From positions 1 through 64,000 of the forward strand of contig JAJDYX010000015.1 of the NCBI GenBank assembly GCA_022824945.1: 64,000 nucleotides of DNA, in the 5' to 3' direction. Shown piece after piece: positions 1 to 8,812 of the stretch. The first letter of the stretch is position 1, and every line of letters begins with the position of its first letter. A model generated the notes under the pieces. That model was not told the DNA's origin, did no database searches, and saw only the letters and a list, made by a program, of their open reading frames with translations. Source of the DNA: Candidatus Latescibacterota bacterium (GTDB taxonomy: Bacteria; Latescibacterota; UBA2968). Made by a program: the position numbers and the translations under genes.

Positions 1-1633
1 AAAAAGACACGGAACGGACACTGCTTTCTTGTCTAAGTGTTGTCTTGAGTTGGCCGGTATTCACATCCCACAAATGAACGGTGTTATCATCACCCCCACT
101 GGCGAGAATGCTACCATCAGGCGAAAAAGACACGGAACGGACACTACCTTCAGGTCCTCTGAATATTGCCTTGAGTTGGCCGGTATTCACATCCCACAGC
201 AGAATGGTTTTATCATCACTCCCACTGGCGAGGATACTCCCATCAGGAGAAAAGGACACAGAACGGACACTACTTCTATGCCCTTTGCGTATTGCCTTGA
301 GTTGGCCGGTATTCACATCCCACAAATGAACAGTGTTATCATCACCCCCACTGGCGAGAATGCTACCATCAGGCGAAAAAGATACAGAACGGACACTACT
401 TTCATGTCTAAGTGTTGCCTTGAGTTGGCCTGTGTTCACATCCCACAAATGAACAGTGTTATCATCACCCCCACTGACGAGAATGCTACCATCAGGTGAA
501 AAAGACACGGAACGGACACTACCATGTCCTTCGAGTATTACTTTGAGTTGACCTGTATTCACATCCCACAGCAGAACGGTGTTATCATCACCCCCACTGG
601 CGAGAATGCTACCATCAGGTGAAAAAGACACGGAACGGACACTATCTTCATGTCCTTTGAGTATTGTTTTGGTTTTTCCTGTGCGCGTATCCCAAAACTG
701 AATGGCGGAATCACTACACCAAGCGAGGGTGCTACCATCGGGCGAAAAAGACACGGAACGGACACTGCTTTCTTGTCTAAGTGTTGTCTTGAGTTGGCCG
801 GTATTCACATCCCACAAATGAACAGTAGAATCACTACTCGCGCTGGCGAGGGTACTACCATCAGGAGAAAAAGACATAGACCCGACGATAACACCACGTC
901 TTTCGAGTATTGTGTGTTGACCGGTATTCACATCCCACAACGTAATATCATAACCATAACCCCTACTGGCGAGAATGCTACCATCAGGTGAAAAAGACAC
1001 AGAAAAGACCGCCCTCCCATACTGTGTTACTTTGTGTTGACCTGTATTTGCATCCCACAACCCAATAGCTCCTGCCAATTCTCCACTAAAAAGATAATAA
1101 TATCCAATGGCGAGAATGCTACCATCGGGCGAAAAAGACACAGAACCGACACTCCTCCCATGTCTAAGTGTTGCCTTGAGTTGGCCGGTATTCACATCCC
1201 AAAGCTGAGTGGTGGAATCACTACTCGCGCTGGCGAGGGTACTACCATCAGGCGAAAAAGACAGGGAATAGACACCACCAGTATGCCATGTGAGTATTGT
1301 TTTGGTTTTTCCTGTGCGTGTATCCCACAACCGAACGGTTTTATCATCACCCCTACTGGCGAGAATACTACCATCGGGCGAAAAAGACACAGAAAAGACC
1401 CTGCCAGTATGCCCTGTACCTGTAAGTAAGTGGATTTCGGTACCGGTCCGTGCATCATATAGCCCAACACCGACTTCACCTGCTACTGCGAGCCAAGCGC
1501 CATCTGGCGAATACGCAATATTATATACACGGCCAAGGCCGAAGCGTGCTTTTGCCCCTTCGGGCAATTGGGCCTGGGCGGGTGTGAGACACAGTATGGA
1601 AATGATAGCAGCCAAAAATGGCAGGCGTTTCAT
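1..1633 (-). CDS. WD40-repeat beta-propeller protein, exported (C-terminus beyond window)
   Basis: The reading frame starts at the ATG complementary to 1631-1633 and stays open to the window edge, so the C-terminus is missing. It begins with a signal peptide (MKRLPFLAAIISILCLTPAQA, about 20 residues), so the protein is probably periplasmic or surface-exposed. About 12 WD40 units follow, each with the pattern SVSFSPDGSILASGGDD, then LWDVNTGQLK. WD40 domains form propellers of about seven blades that act as protein-binding platforms, so this may be two propellers or one of a longer set. No catalytic domain is visible in the part present. It is transcribed in the same direction as the downstream-numbered PBP gene, 25 bp away. 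The partner or ligand cannot be deduced. Confidence 0.9.
   Translation of the reverse strand, partial: MKRLPFLAAIISILCLTPAQAQLPEGAKARFGLGRVYNIAYSPDGAWLAVAGEVGVGLYDARTGTEIHLLTGTGHTGRVFSVSFSPDGSILASRGDDKTVRLWDTRTGKTKTILTWHTGGVYSLSFSPDGSTLASASSDSTTQLWDVNTGQLKATLRHGRSVGSVSFSPDGSILAIGYYYLFSGELAGAIGLWDANTGQHKVTQYGRAVFSVSFSPDGSILASRGYGYDITLWDVNTGQHTILERRGVIVGSMSFSPDGSTLASASSDSTVHLWDVNTGQLKTTLRQESSVRSVSFSPDGSTLAWCSDSAIQFWDTRTGKTKTILKGHEDSVRSVSFSPDGSILASGGDDNTVLLWDVNTGQLKVILEGHGSVRSVSFSPDGSILVSGGDDNTVHLWDVNTGQLKATLRHESSVRSVSFSPDGSILASGGDDNTVHLWDVNTGQLKAIRKGHRSSVRSVSFSPDGSILASGSDDKTILLWDVNTGQLKAIFRGPEGSVRSVSFSPDGSILASGGDDNTVHLWDVNTGQLKTTLRQESSVRSVSF
2..1500 (-). repeat. Tandem ~120-126 bp WD40-coding repeats
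   Basis: On the plus strand the block around cacatcccacaa recurs near 62, 188, 311, 431 and 553 and then on to about 1320, at a spacing of roughly 120-126 bp. Neighbouring units differ by only a few bases, and the unit is one WD40 blade read on the minus strand. The repeats near the window edge are the most alike, while those next to the signal peptide are more diverged and vary in length. Confidence 0.85.
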
Positions 1634-1658
1634 AATGTGATTCTCCGTGCAACTCGCA

Positions 1659-3713
1659 TTATTTACTTTGCCTTTTCGATCTAAAAAACCGCAACGTATC
1701 TGCTGGTGTATTGGGCGCAACGCCTTCGGGCAGAACGAGGGTGACAGCCCCATCAGAAGTATCTACAATACCACTGCGCAAATTCACAGTATGCGCGGCA
1801 ACACCTGTGGGCGTGATAAAGTCCCGCGATGGCTTATCAATGCTCTTCATAAACGCCGCCCATATCGGTGCCGCTCCGCTCCCACCAGTAATCTGGCGTC
1901 TGCTCCTTCTCTCGACCAGCCGACGGCCACCTTCGCGGTTGTCAAAACCAACCCACACACTGGCGACCAGATCGGGCGTAAAACCCGTAAACCAGGCATC
2001 CGTATTGTCATTTGTCGTACCGGTCTTCCCCGCGGCAGGAGCTTGAAACCCAAGCGCGCGAATTGCGCGACCCGTACCGTGGTTGACAACATGCTGCATC
2101 AAATTGACCATAATCACCGCCTGTTCGGGATCGATAACAAGCCTGGGATCTGGCCGATGCTCATAGTGTATTTGCCCTGTAGCATCCTCAATCCGCGTAA
2201 CAAACGTCGGCATCACGCGAAAACCGTAACTCGCAATCGCGCCATAAGCAACGGCCATATCGAGCAACGTGACCTCCTGCGCGCCCAGGGCAATACTGGG
2301 ATACGGCTTGAGCTGGCTCTGAACACCCAGACGTTGTGCCAAATCGACAATGCGTTCGGGACCAATATCCATTGCAATTTGCACACTCGTCGCATTCGCC
2401 GACTTGACCAGTGCATTCGCCACAGTGGTAAGCCCCAGATATTGGTCTGCAAAATTCCTGGGCGACCAATCCTCATCGTTCACGCGATAGGTGCGCAGCG
2501 TGTCATCAAACAGAGAAACCGGCGACAGGACACCACTTTCAAAAGCCGCCAAATACACAAAAGGCTTAAAACCCGAACCCGGTTGACGGCGCGCTTGCGT
2601 GGCACGGTTGTAATAACTGATAAAAATATCGCGCCCACCCACCATAGCTTTGACATATCCGGTACGCGGATCCAGGCAGATCAACGCACCCTGTACATAA
2701 TCGACACGCTGTTCAGATGATGCACTGCCATAGTCTGAAAACCCCAGACGCGCATCCAGATCCGCCAAACCACTGGCCACGGCACGCTCGGCAGCCTGTT
2801 GTATAGACAAATCGAGCGTCGTATAAATATTCAAACCACCAAAACTCAGCGCCGAAGTTCCCCACAGACGTGTAACCTCGGCTTTAACAGTCTCGACAAA
2901 ATAAGGCGTTCGATTCTGGGGCATACGTCCAGAAACGAGTTTCAATTCCGAAGCCAGCGCATCCTGGACTTCTGCTGGACTAATAAAACCCAATGCCTGC
3001 ATGCGGTTCAAGACAAGCCTGGCACGCGCCAGAACGCGAGACTGGTCTTTGCGGAACGGATTGAGCACACTCGGCGCATTGGGAAGCCCGGCAAGTATTG
3101 CAGACTCGAGAAGCGTCAGCTCCGCGGCACGCTTGCCAAAATAGGTCTGCACCGCATCGGCAATACCATAAGCATTGGCACCGTAAAAACTGCCATTGAT
3201 ATAAATCTCGAGCAACCTGTCTTTGTAGCCCGCACCGTAGTGGCGTTCAAAAAGGGCTTCGAGTTGCGTTGCGAGAAGTATTTCTTTGATTTTTCGCACA
3301 TAAAATTTTTCTCGCGTAAGAAAAATATTTTTGACAATCTGCTGCGTAATCGTGCTACCACCCCGCACCCTGCCCCAGTGTCGGATATTGCCCAAAAAAG
3401 CACCGACCATGCCTTTAATACTGTACCCGCGATGATGATAAAAATCCGCATCTTCAATAGATAGCACAGCCTGAACAAAATGCGGATGCACCTCGTCGAG
3501 GCCAACGCGACCAACGCGTTGATTAACCGTATAGAGCAACTCTCCAGAAGCTGCATAAATATTAATACCGGACTCCGCCAATAAGCTATCGGGATCATCG
3601 GGCAGCCTCGGCAATGTAATCACAAGCCAGCATGCCGCGCCCAATACAATGAGCAAAACATCGGCAATGATCAAAAGAGCGAGAAAGACGCCGCGATGTG
3701 AGATTAATTTCAT
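1659..3713 (-). CDS. Class A penicillin-binding protein (PBP1A-like)
   Basis: Bifunctional peptidoglycan synthase of 684 residues, anchored in the inner membrane by a helix at about 10-33. The glycosyltransferase (GT51) domain spans about 70-240, with catalytic Glu87 in EDADFYHHRG, the GGSTITQQ motif near 118-125 and a second Glu at 169 in LEIYINGSFYG. The transpeptidase domain follows, with Ser380-x-x-Lys383 (GSGFKP), SAN at 438-440 and KTGTT from 563. All catalytic motifs are intact, so it should both polymerise and cross-link glycan strands. The C-terminal tail after KTGTT is about 120 residues, with no extra domain seen. The gene at 3725-4549 lies 11 bp upstream on the same strand, suggesting an operon. 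Confidence 0.95.
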   Translation of the reverse strand: MKLISHRGVFLALLIIADVLLIVLGAACWLVITLPRLPDDPDSLLAESGINIYAASGELLYTVNQRVGRVGLDEVHPHFVQAVLSIEDADFYHHRGYSIKGMVGAFLGNIRHWGRVRGGSTITQQIVKNIFLTREKFYVRKIKEILLATQLEALFERHYGAGYKDRLLEIYINGSFYGANAYGIADAVQTYFGKRAAELTLLESAILAGLPNAPSVLNPFRKDQSRVLARARLVLNRMQALGFISPAEVQDALASELKLVSGRMPQNRTPYFVETVKAEVTRLWGTSALSFGGLNIYTTLDLSIQQAAERAVASGLADLDARLGFSDYGSASSEQRVDYVQGALICLDPRTGYVKAMVGGRDIFISYYNRATQARRQPGSGFKPFVYLAAFESGVLSPVSLFDDTLRTYRVNDEDWSPRNFADQYLGLTTVANALVKSANATSVQIAMDIGPERIVDLAQRLGVQSQLKPYPSIALGAQEVTLLDMAVAYGAIASYGFRVMPTFVTRIEDATGQIHYEHRPDPRLVIDPEQAVIMVNLMQHVVNHGTGRAIRALGFQAPAAGKTGTTNDNTDAWFTGFTPDLVASVWVGFDNREGGRRLVERRSRRQITGGSGAAPIWAAFMKSIDKPSRDFITPTGVAAHTVNLRSGIVDTSDGAVTLVLPEGVAPNTPADTLRFFRSKRQSK

Positions 3714-3724
3714 AGGATATGCAA

Positions 3725-4549
3725 TTACTCCACAATTTCGGAAACAACATCCGCCTCAATTTCAAAAACAATAGGAACCTGACTTCCCTCGCGGAAAAGT
3801 TCACCGCGGAAACGCCCGAGGTCGCGGTACAGGAAAATTTGTGCAATCTGCCCATTTTGATACGCATTGATCAAAGCATCTCTTTCGCGCAGTCTCAAAT
3901 CGGGAATAATAGCAGTAGCGAGTTCGAAAAAAACAGCAGCCTTGAGCGAATCGGGATCGACCACCCTTAGACTATCAGCCAGAGCCGTACTATCTGGCAT
4001 AACAATCTCAATATCACCAACCTGAGCGTATAGACGATCAATCTGTTTGCGTACCTCCGCGTGGAAATGCACATCCGGCAAATGCAATGCTTTGACAATC
4101 GCAAGCCCCTGGCGGTAAACGCGCAAACTGGCGATCACATCGCCGAGCAGTCTGGTATTGAGATCAACACCGGGCAAAGGGATCTTGTAAATCGCGACAT
4201 AGCCTGGAACACCATCTTCGGGCACGCGCGAACCCTCAAAACGACTGCGTGTAACCACATCGGGCAAACCCGCTCGTGGCACAGGCAAAGGATCGGCTGT
4301 ATCAATGGCTTGCTGAGTTCTCACCTGTGCTTGAATATCTTGCCAGAGCGCACCGGACTGAGGGCGCAGAGCATTGATCGAAAGCAAAAATACCCCAAGG
4401 CGTCGCGCAAACCAATTGGTCTGATATTCGCTCCAGGCAACGCCTGCACCGAGCAGAGCGATGAGAACCAGCGTCACCGCCAACGGACGCAGATACCTTA
4501 CGCGAAAATGGGAAAGCACTGCCTTGATATTTTCGGGAAATCGAATCAT
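3725..4549 (-). CDS. Membrane-anchored protein of unknown function, upstream of PBP1A
   Basis: I do not recognise this 274-residue protein. It has a short cytoplasmic N-terminus, one hydrophobic segment (PLAVTLVLIALLGAGVAW, about 25-42) and a soluble part that should lie outside the inner membrane. The soluble part is mixed alpha/beta with no cysteines or visible catalytic motif. The gene ends 11 bp before the PBP1A start, so a co-transcribed envelope role is plausible but unproven. I chose the ATG at 4547-4549; an in-frame GTG six codons upstream (4565-4567) is possible, and neither has a clear Shine-Dalgarno. Confidence 0.75.
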   Translation of the reverse strand: MIRFPENIKAVLSHFRVRYLRPLAVTLVLIALLGAGVAWSEYQTNWFARRLGVFLLSINALRPQSGALWQDIQAQVRTQQAIDTADPLPVPRAGLPDVVTRSRFEGSRVPEDGVPGYVAIYKIPLPGVDLNTRLLGDVIASLRVYRQGLAIVKALHLPDVHFHAEVRKQIDRLYAQVGDIEIVMPDSTALADSLRVVDPDSLKAAVFFELATAIIPDLRLRERDALINAYQNGQIAQIFLYRDLGRFRGELFREGSQVPIVFEIEADVVSEIVE

Positions 4550-4692
4550 GTGAAAACAAAATGGCACGCGAAAATCGACAAGTCAAAGAAAATGTAGCAT
4601 AGTACAATGTCTTGCTTCAGGCAAAAGATGTATTACATTAGGTCATATATGATTTTAGGATCAGTACCCGCTTACAAAACAGGAGCCATACC

Positions 4693-5364
4693 ATGATAAA
4701 AATAGCAAAGGTCGAAAAACGTTTCAAGAGTCCAGGACCGCAGCCAAATGGCTTGCAAGCCGCGCCGGATGGCCTTTGGATAATTGACCAGGTAGATCTG
4801 AAAATATACAAAGTAGATTGGGAAACCGGCGACGTGCTATTTGAGGCGCAAACAGACACAGAGCATTCGAGCGGGATTACCGTCGGTGGTGGACATGTGT
4901 GGATCGCATCCACATTTGAATTGCAAATAGCAAAACTCGATATGAAAACCGGCAAAACCATTGCAAAATACGATTCTCCCGGCGTTGGCGTCGCATCCTG
5001 GCGTGAAGGCATGCCGGGTGCCTCGGAAACTGGCGCACACGGACTGGAATGGCGCGACGGTAAAATTTACATTGCGTCTCCACCCTCGCAATTTGTACAT
5101 GTAGTAGATGCCGAGACATGGACAGAAGAACACGCATTTCGAACCCCTGGACTCCGTAACCACGGATTGGCCTGGCAAGACGACAAATTATGGGTAGCGG
5201 ACACATCCGCAGGCACCGTAAATTTACTGGGCACAGCAGATGGTCGCGTGTACGACGTCATCCGCGTAGAAGCGCCCGATGAAGTACACGGCATGACCAT
5301 GCACGACGGCGTCCTGTGGTACTGCGACGCACACAATTGTGCTATCGGTCGATTGATTGTCTAA
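4693..5364 (+). CDS. Small beta-propeller protein (YncE/SMP-30-like)
   Basis: A 223-residue protein without a signal peptide. It has repeated strand patterns typical of propeller folds: GLWIIDQVDLKIYKVD, GHVWIASTFELQIAKLD, GKIYIASPPSQFVHVVD, DKLWVADTSAGTVNLL and GVLWYCDAHNCAIGRL, giving about five blades at 40-45 residue spacing. Conserved Asp and Trp residues end several blades. Related propellers include lactonases and quinoprotein-like sensors, but no active site can be assigned. The ATG follows AGGAG at about 4680. The gene stands alone, divergent from the PBP operon. Confidence 0.8.
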   Translation: MIKIAKVEKRFKSPGPQPNGLQAAPDGLWIIDQVDLKIYKVDWETGDVLFEAQTDTEHSSGITVGGGHVWIASTFELQIAKLDMKTGKTIAKYDSPGVGVASWREGMPGASETGAHGLEWRDGKIYIASPPSQFVHVVDAETWTEEHAFRTPGLRNHGLAWQDDKLWVADTSAGTVNLLGTADGRVYDVIRVEAPDEVHGMTMHDGVLWYCDAHNCAIGRLIV

Positions 5365-5494
5365 GTTACGAGAAAAAATAAACCGCGAGGGTTTCCCAAG
5401 AATCTGTGCGTTCATCCATCTATAGGGAAAGGTTGAATTGCTATCTCATTTGTACAACGGCCCTGCCTCTCCCTGCTCCTCATGAAAAATAATA

Positions 5495-8400
5495 ATGGAC
5501 AATAACCTTTTGTTTCCAATATCTGGAATCCGCGATAACCACAATCGGGGCACAGTGGGCGAGTTTCTCAAGTCCAAAATCCAGGAAGGCTCATCGCTTT
5601 CTATCGTATCAGCGTATTTTACGATTTATGCTTTTGATGCGCTGAAAGAATCTTTGAGCGGAATTGATGAGCTTCGGTTTTTGTTTGGTGAACCGCGTTT
5701 TGTCAAAAGTCTCGACCCGGAAAAGATAGACAAAAAAGCCTTTCAAATTGAAGACGAAGGCTTGCAACTTCAGAATCGGCTGGAACAAAAACGTGCTGCT
5801 AAAGAATGCGCTGAGTGGATGAAGAAAAAGGTACAGATTCGTTCAATCAAAGCACAGAATCTGTTACACGGGAAAATGTACCATATTGCTCATAACGGCA
5901 TAGAAGATGCCATTATGGGCAGTTCCAATTTTACTGTGCGCGGGTTGGGGCTGAGTCAGACAAGTAGTAATATCGAACTCAATCTGGAGGTGGATAGCAA
6001 CCGCGACCGCCTCGATCTAAAAGCGTGGTTTAATGAACTCTGGAATAACAAAGAACTGGTCGAAGATGTCAAAGCGGATGTGCTGTCATATCTCGAGCAA
6101 CTCTATCAGAATCACGCGCCAGAATTTATCTACTACAAGACCTTGTTTCACATCTTTGAGCAGTATCTGGGAGAACAGGAAGGTAGCGAGTTATTCACCG
6201 AACAGAAGCAATTCCTTGATACAGAGATTTGGAACGCCCTGTTTGAATTTCAGAAAGATGGTGTGAAGGGCGCTATCAACAAAATCCGTCAACACAACGG
6301 CTGTATCATTGCCGATAGCGTTGGCCTGGGCAAGACCTTCGAGGCCCTGGCAGTGATCAAATACTTTGAAATGGAAAATGACAGAAACAGAATCCTCGTT
6401 TTGTGTCCCAGAAAACTGCGCGATAACTGGACAATTTATCAAGCGCATAATCATAGCGAACTGAATCCCTTCCGCAATGACAACTTCCGATACACAGTCC
6501 TGTCACACACAGACCTGAGCCGAAATAGCGGCAAATCGGGAGACATTGATCTGGCGACCATAAACTGGGACGACTTCGATCTGGTTGTCATTGATGAGTC
6601 GCACAACTTCCGAAACAACACACCGGACAAGCGAGACGAGGAAGGCAATCTGATTACCAGAAGCCGCTATCAACGGCTGATGAAGGATATTATCCGGAGT
6701 GGAGTCAAAACCAAAGTTTTGTTGCTTTCCGCCACGCCAGTGAACAATGATTTAAAAGATTTACGCAATCAGATTTATTTTTTTACTGAAGATCGCGATG
6801 ACGCTTTCCGCGAATCACTCGGTATTGTTAGTCTAAAAGAAACGCTGGCAACCGCGCAACGCACCTTTACGGAATGGGCAAAGCAGAGCAATGAAAACCG
6901 CCAAACCTCTGCCTTGCTGGAACGGCTCAGTTCGGCATTTTTCAAGTTGCTTGATGAGCTGACCATTGCCCGTTCGCGAAAACATATTGAAAAATACTAC
7001 CGGGATTCGCTTAAAGAACTCGGTGGTTTTCCAACTCGAAGTAAGCCTATCTCGGTTTCTCCCGATATTGACCTGAAGAACCAGTTTATGTCTTACGACG
7101 AACTGAATGATGAAATCTCTAACTATCAACTTTCCTTGTTCAATCCTTCAAAATACATCCTTCCGGAATACCAATCCCAATACGATACTCGGCAAATCCG
7201 AAACTTTACACAAAGTGACCGAGAACATTATTTGATTGGCATGATGAAGGTGAACTTTCTCAAACGGCTGGAAAGTTCTGTTCATTCATTTGCCATTACA
7301 ATGCAGCGTACGATTGGAAAAATTGAGGCACTGGAAAAACGAATTAGACAGTTTCAAGAATTCCGTGATGACAACCCCGATTTGGATTTGGAAGAGATCG
7401 AAATTGAAGCCCTTGAAGACGAAGAATTGCAGGAAGCAATGCAGGTGGGGAGAAAACTCGTCTTCAAAATGGCGCATCTCAATGTTGATAAGTGGCTGGA
7501 AGATTTGAAGCGCGACAAGGAACAGCTCGAGTTGCCTTACCTTTTCGCAAAGGACATCACCCCTGACCGCGATGCCAAACTCGCCAAACTGAAAGAACTT
7601 ATCTCAGAGAAAGTCAAACATCCGACAACCGACAAGCACGGGCAGCCAAATCGCAAGGTATTGGTCTTCACCCACTTTGCCGATACCGCCACATATCTCT
7701 ACAACGCTCTGCATCAATGGGCAACCGATGAGTTGAGGATTCATCTTGCAATGGTATCGGGAGGTTCCGAGAATAAGACGACCTTTGGCAGAAATGAATT
7801 CAGCCACATTCTGACTAACTTTTCTCCAGTTGCAAAAAAACGCGACCAGATGAAATCCCTGCCACAAGATGATGAGATCGACTTGCTGATTGGCACAGAT
7901 TGTATCTCCGAAGGACAAAATCTGCAAGACTGCGATTATTTGATTAACTACGATATTCACTGGAATCCAGTACGGATTATTCAACGATTTGGGCGGATTG
8001 ACCGCATCGGTAGTATCAATCACAGTGTTCAGCTTGTCAACTTCTGGCCGACATCTGACCTCAACCGCTACATCAACCTGAAAAATCGCGTTGAGGCACG
8101 CATGGCACTGGTAGATATCGCTGCAACACAGGAAGACAATCTATTGGAGCCAGAGAATATTCGAGATGTGGTTACTGAAGACCTGAAATACCGCGACAAG
8201 CAACTTCAGCGTTTACAAGAAGAAGTATTAGATCTTGAGGATTTTAACGAAAACATTGCGCTTAATGAATTTACCCTCGATGATTTCCGCATAGGACTGA
8301 TGAAGTATCTTGAGAGCAATCGACAAATCCTTGAAGATGCACCATTTGGACTTTATGCCGTTGTCCCACCGAAACCGAGTCCGATAATTGACAATGGTGT

Positions 8401-8812
8401 TGTTTTCTGTTTGCGGCAGAAAGAGGATTCAACGGAAAACGAAAAGATCAATCCATTGCAGCCCTATTTCCTCGTCTATATTCGGGAAGATGGCGAAGTG
8501 CGTTTTACCTTTGCCCAACCCAAACAGATTCTCGATATGTACCGTCAGCTTTGCGAGAATGCGAAAAACCCGTATGAGGAACTGTGCGCCCTATTCGACA
8601 AGCAAACAGACAACGGCGCAGATATGACGCAATACAACGACCTGCTTGAGAAAGCAGGTCGTTCACTCGGTCGCACCTACCAGAAACGCGCTATCGGCAA
8701 TCTTTTATCTGGTCGAAGTGGTGTCCTGCCCAAAAAACAACAACAGGTCAGCCAAACTACAGATTTTGAACTCATTACCTGGCTGGTGATCAAATCGGAA
8801 AATCAACAATGA
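5495..8812 (+). CDS. PLD-like nuclease domain fused to SNF2-type helicase
   Basis: A 1105-residue protein. The N-terminal domain (about 10-190) is phospholipase D-like, with an HGKMYHIAHNG motif near 125 and GSSNFT about 20 residues on, the HxK...GSxN signature of PLD-family nucleases. The helicase follows: Walker A ADSVGLGKTFEA near 273-281, DEAH-type box VIDESHNF near 366, SATPVNN near 411, and motifs V-VI GTDCISEGQN and QRFGRIDRIGS near 800-835. About 270 residues follow motif VI with no named domain recognised. It overlaps the methyltransferase gene by 4 nt (ATGA), implying translational coupling. SNF2/PLD proteins beside methylases occur in restriction-like defence systems such as DISARM, where PLD and SNF2 are usually separate proteins. 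No clear Shine-Dalgarno precedes the ATG. Confidence 0.9.
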   Translation: MDNNLLFPISGIRDNHNRGTVGEFLKSKIQEGSSLSIVSAYFTIYAFDALKESLSGIDELRFLFGEPRFVKSLDPEKIDKKAFQIEDEGLQLQNRLEQKRAAKECAEWMKKKVQIRSIKAQNLLHGKMYHIAHNGIEDAIMGSSNFTVRGLGLSQTSSNIELNLEVDSNRDRLDLKAWFNELWNNKELVEDVKADVLSYLEQLYQNHAPEFIYYKTLFHIFEQYLGEQEGSELFTEQKQFLDTEIWNALFEFQKDGVKGAINKIRQHNGCIIADSVGLGKTFEALAVIKYFEMENDRNRILVLCPRKLRDNWTIYQAHNHSELNPFRNDNFRYTVLSHTDLSRNSGKSGDIDLATINWDDFDLVVIDESHNFRNNTPDKRDEEGNLITRSRYQRLMKDIIRSGVKTKVLLLSATPVNNDLKDLRNQIYFFTEDRDDAFRESLGIVSLKETLATAQRTFTEWAKQSNENRQTSALLERLSSAFFKLLDELTIARSRKHIEKYYRDSLKELGGFPTRSKPISVSPDIDLKNQFMSYDELNDEISNYQLSLFNPSKYILPEYQSQYDTRQIRNFTQSDREHYLIGMMKVNFLKRLESSVHSFAITMQRTIGKIEALEKRIRQFQEFRDDNPDLDLEEIEIEALEDEELQEAMQVGRKLVFKMAHLNVDKWLEDLKRDKEQLELPYLFAKDITPDRDAKLAKLKELISEKVKHPTTDKHGQPNRKVLVFTHFADTATYLYNALHQWATDELRIHLAMVSGGSENKTTFGRNEFSHILTNFSPVAKKRDQMKSLPQDDEIDLLIGTDCISEGQNLQDCDYLINYDIHWNPVRIIQRFGRIDRIGSINHSVQLVNFWPTSDLNRYINLKNRVEARMALVDIAATQEDNLLEPENIRDVVTEDLKYRDKQLQRLQEEVLDLEDFNENIALNEFTLDDFRIGLMKYLESNRQILEDAPFGLYAVVPPKPSPIIDNGVVFCLRQKEDSTENEKINPLQPYFLVYIREDGEVRFTFAQPKQILDMYRQLCENAKNPYEELCALFDKQTDNGADMTQYNDLLEKAGRSLGRTYQKRAIGNLLSGRSGVLPKKQQQVSQTTDFELITWLVIKSENQQ

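Noticed and set aside
1-1500. Repetitive plus-strand open frames and a possible CRISPR or satellite array
   Set aside because: The repeats read as WD40 blades on the minus strand with a signal peptide at the start. Unit length of about 122 bp has no spacer structure, so neither CRISPR nor plus-strand genes are supported.
1647-2720. Long plus-strand open frame opposite the PBP gene
   Set aside because: It lies fully within the intact PBP1A gene on the other strand, has no domain or ribosome-binding site, and its composition is that of a reverse-complement shadow.
4061-4597. Plus-strand open frame opposite the PBP partner gene
   Set aside because: It is antisense to a gene with a good transmembrane segment and operon context, and has no recognisable features.
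5380-5394. AAACC...GGTTT hairpin after the small propeller gene
   Set aside because: The stem is only 5 bp with no T run after it, so I do not call it a terminator.
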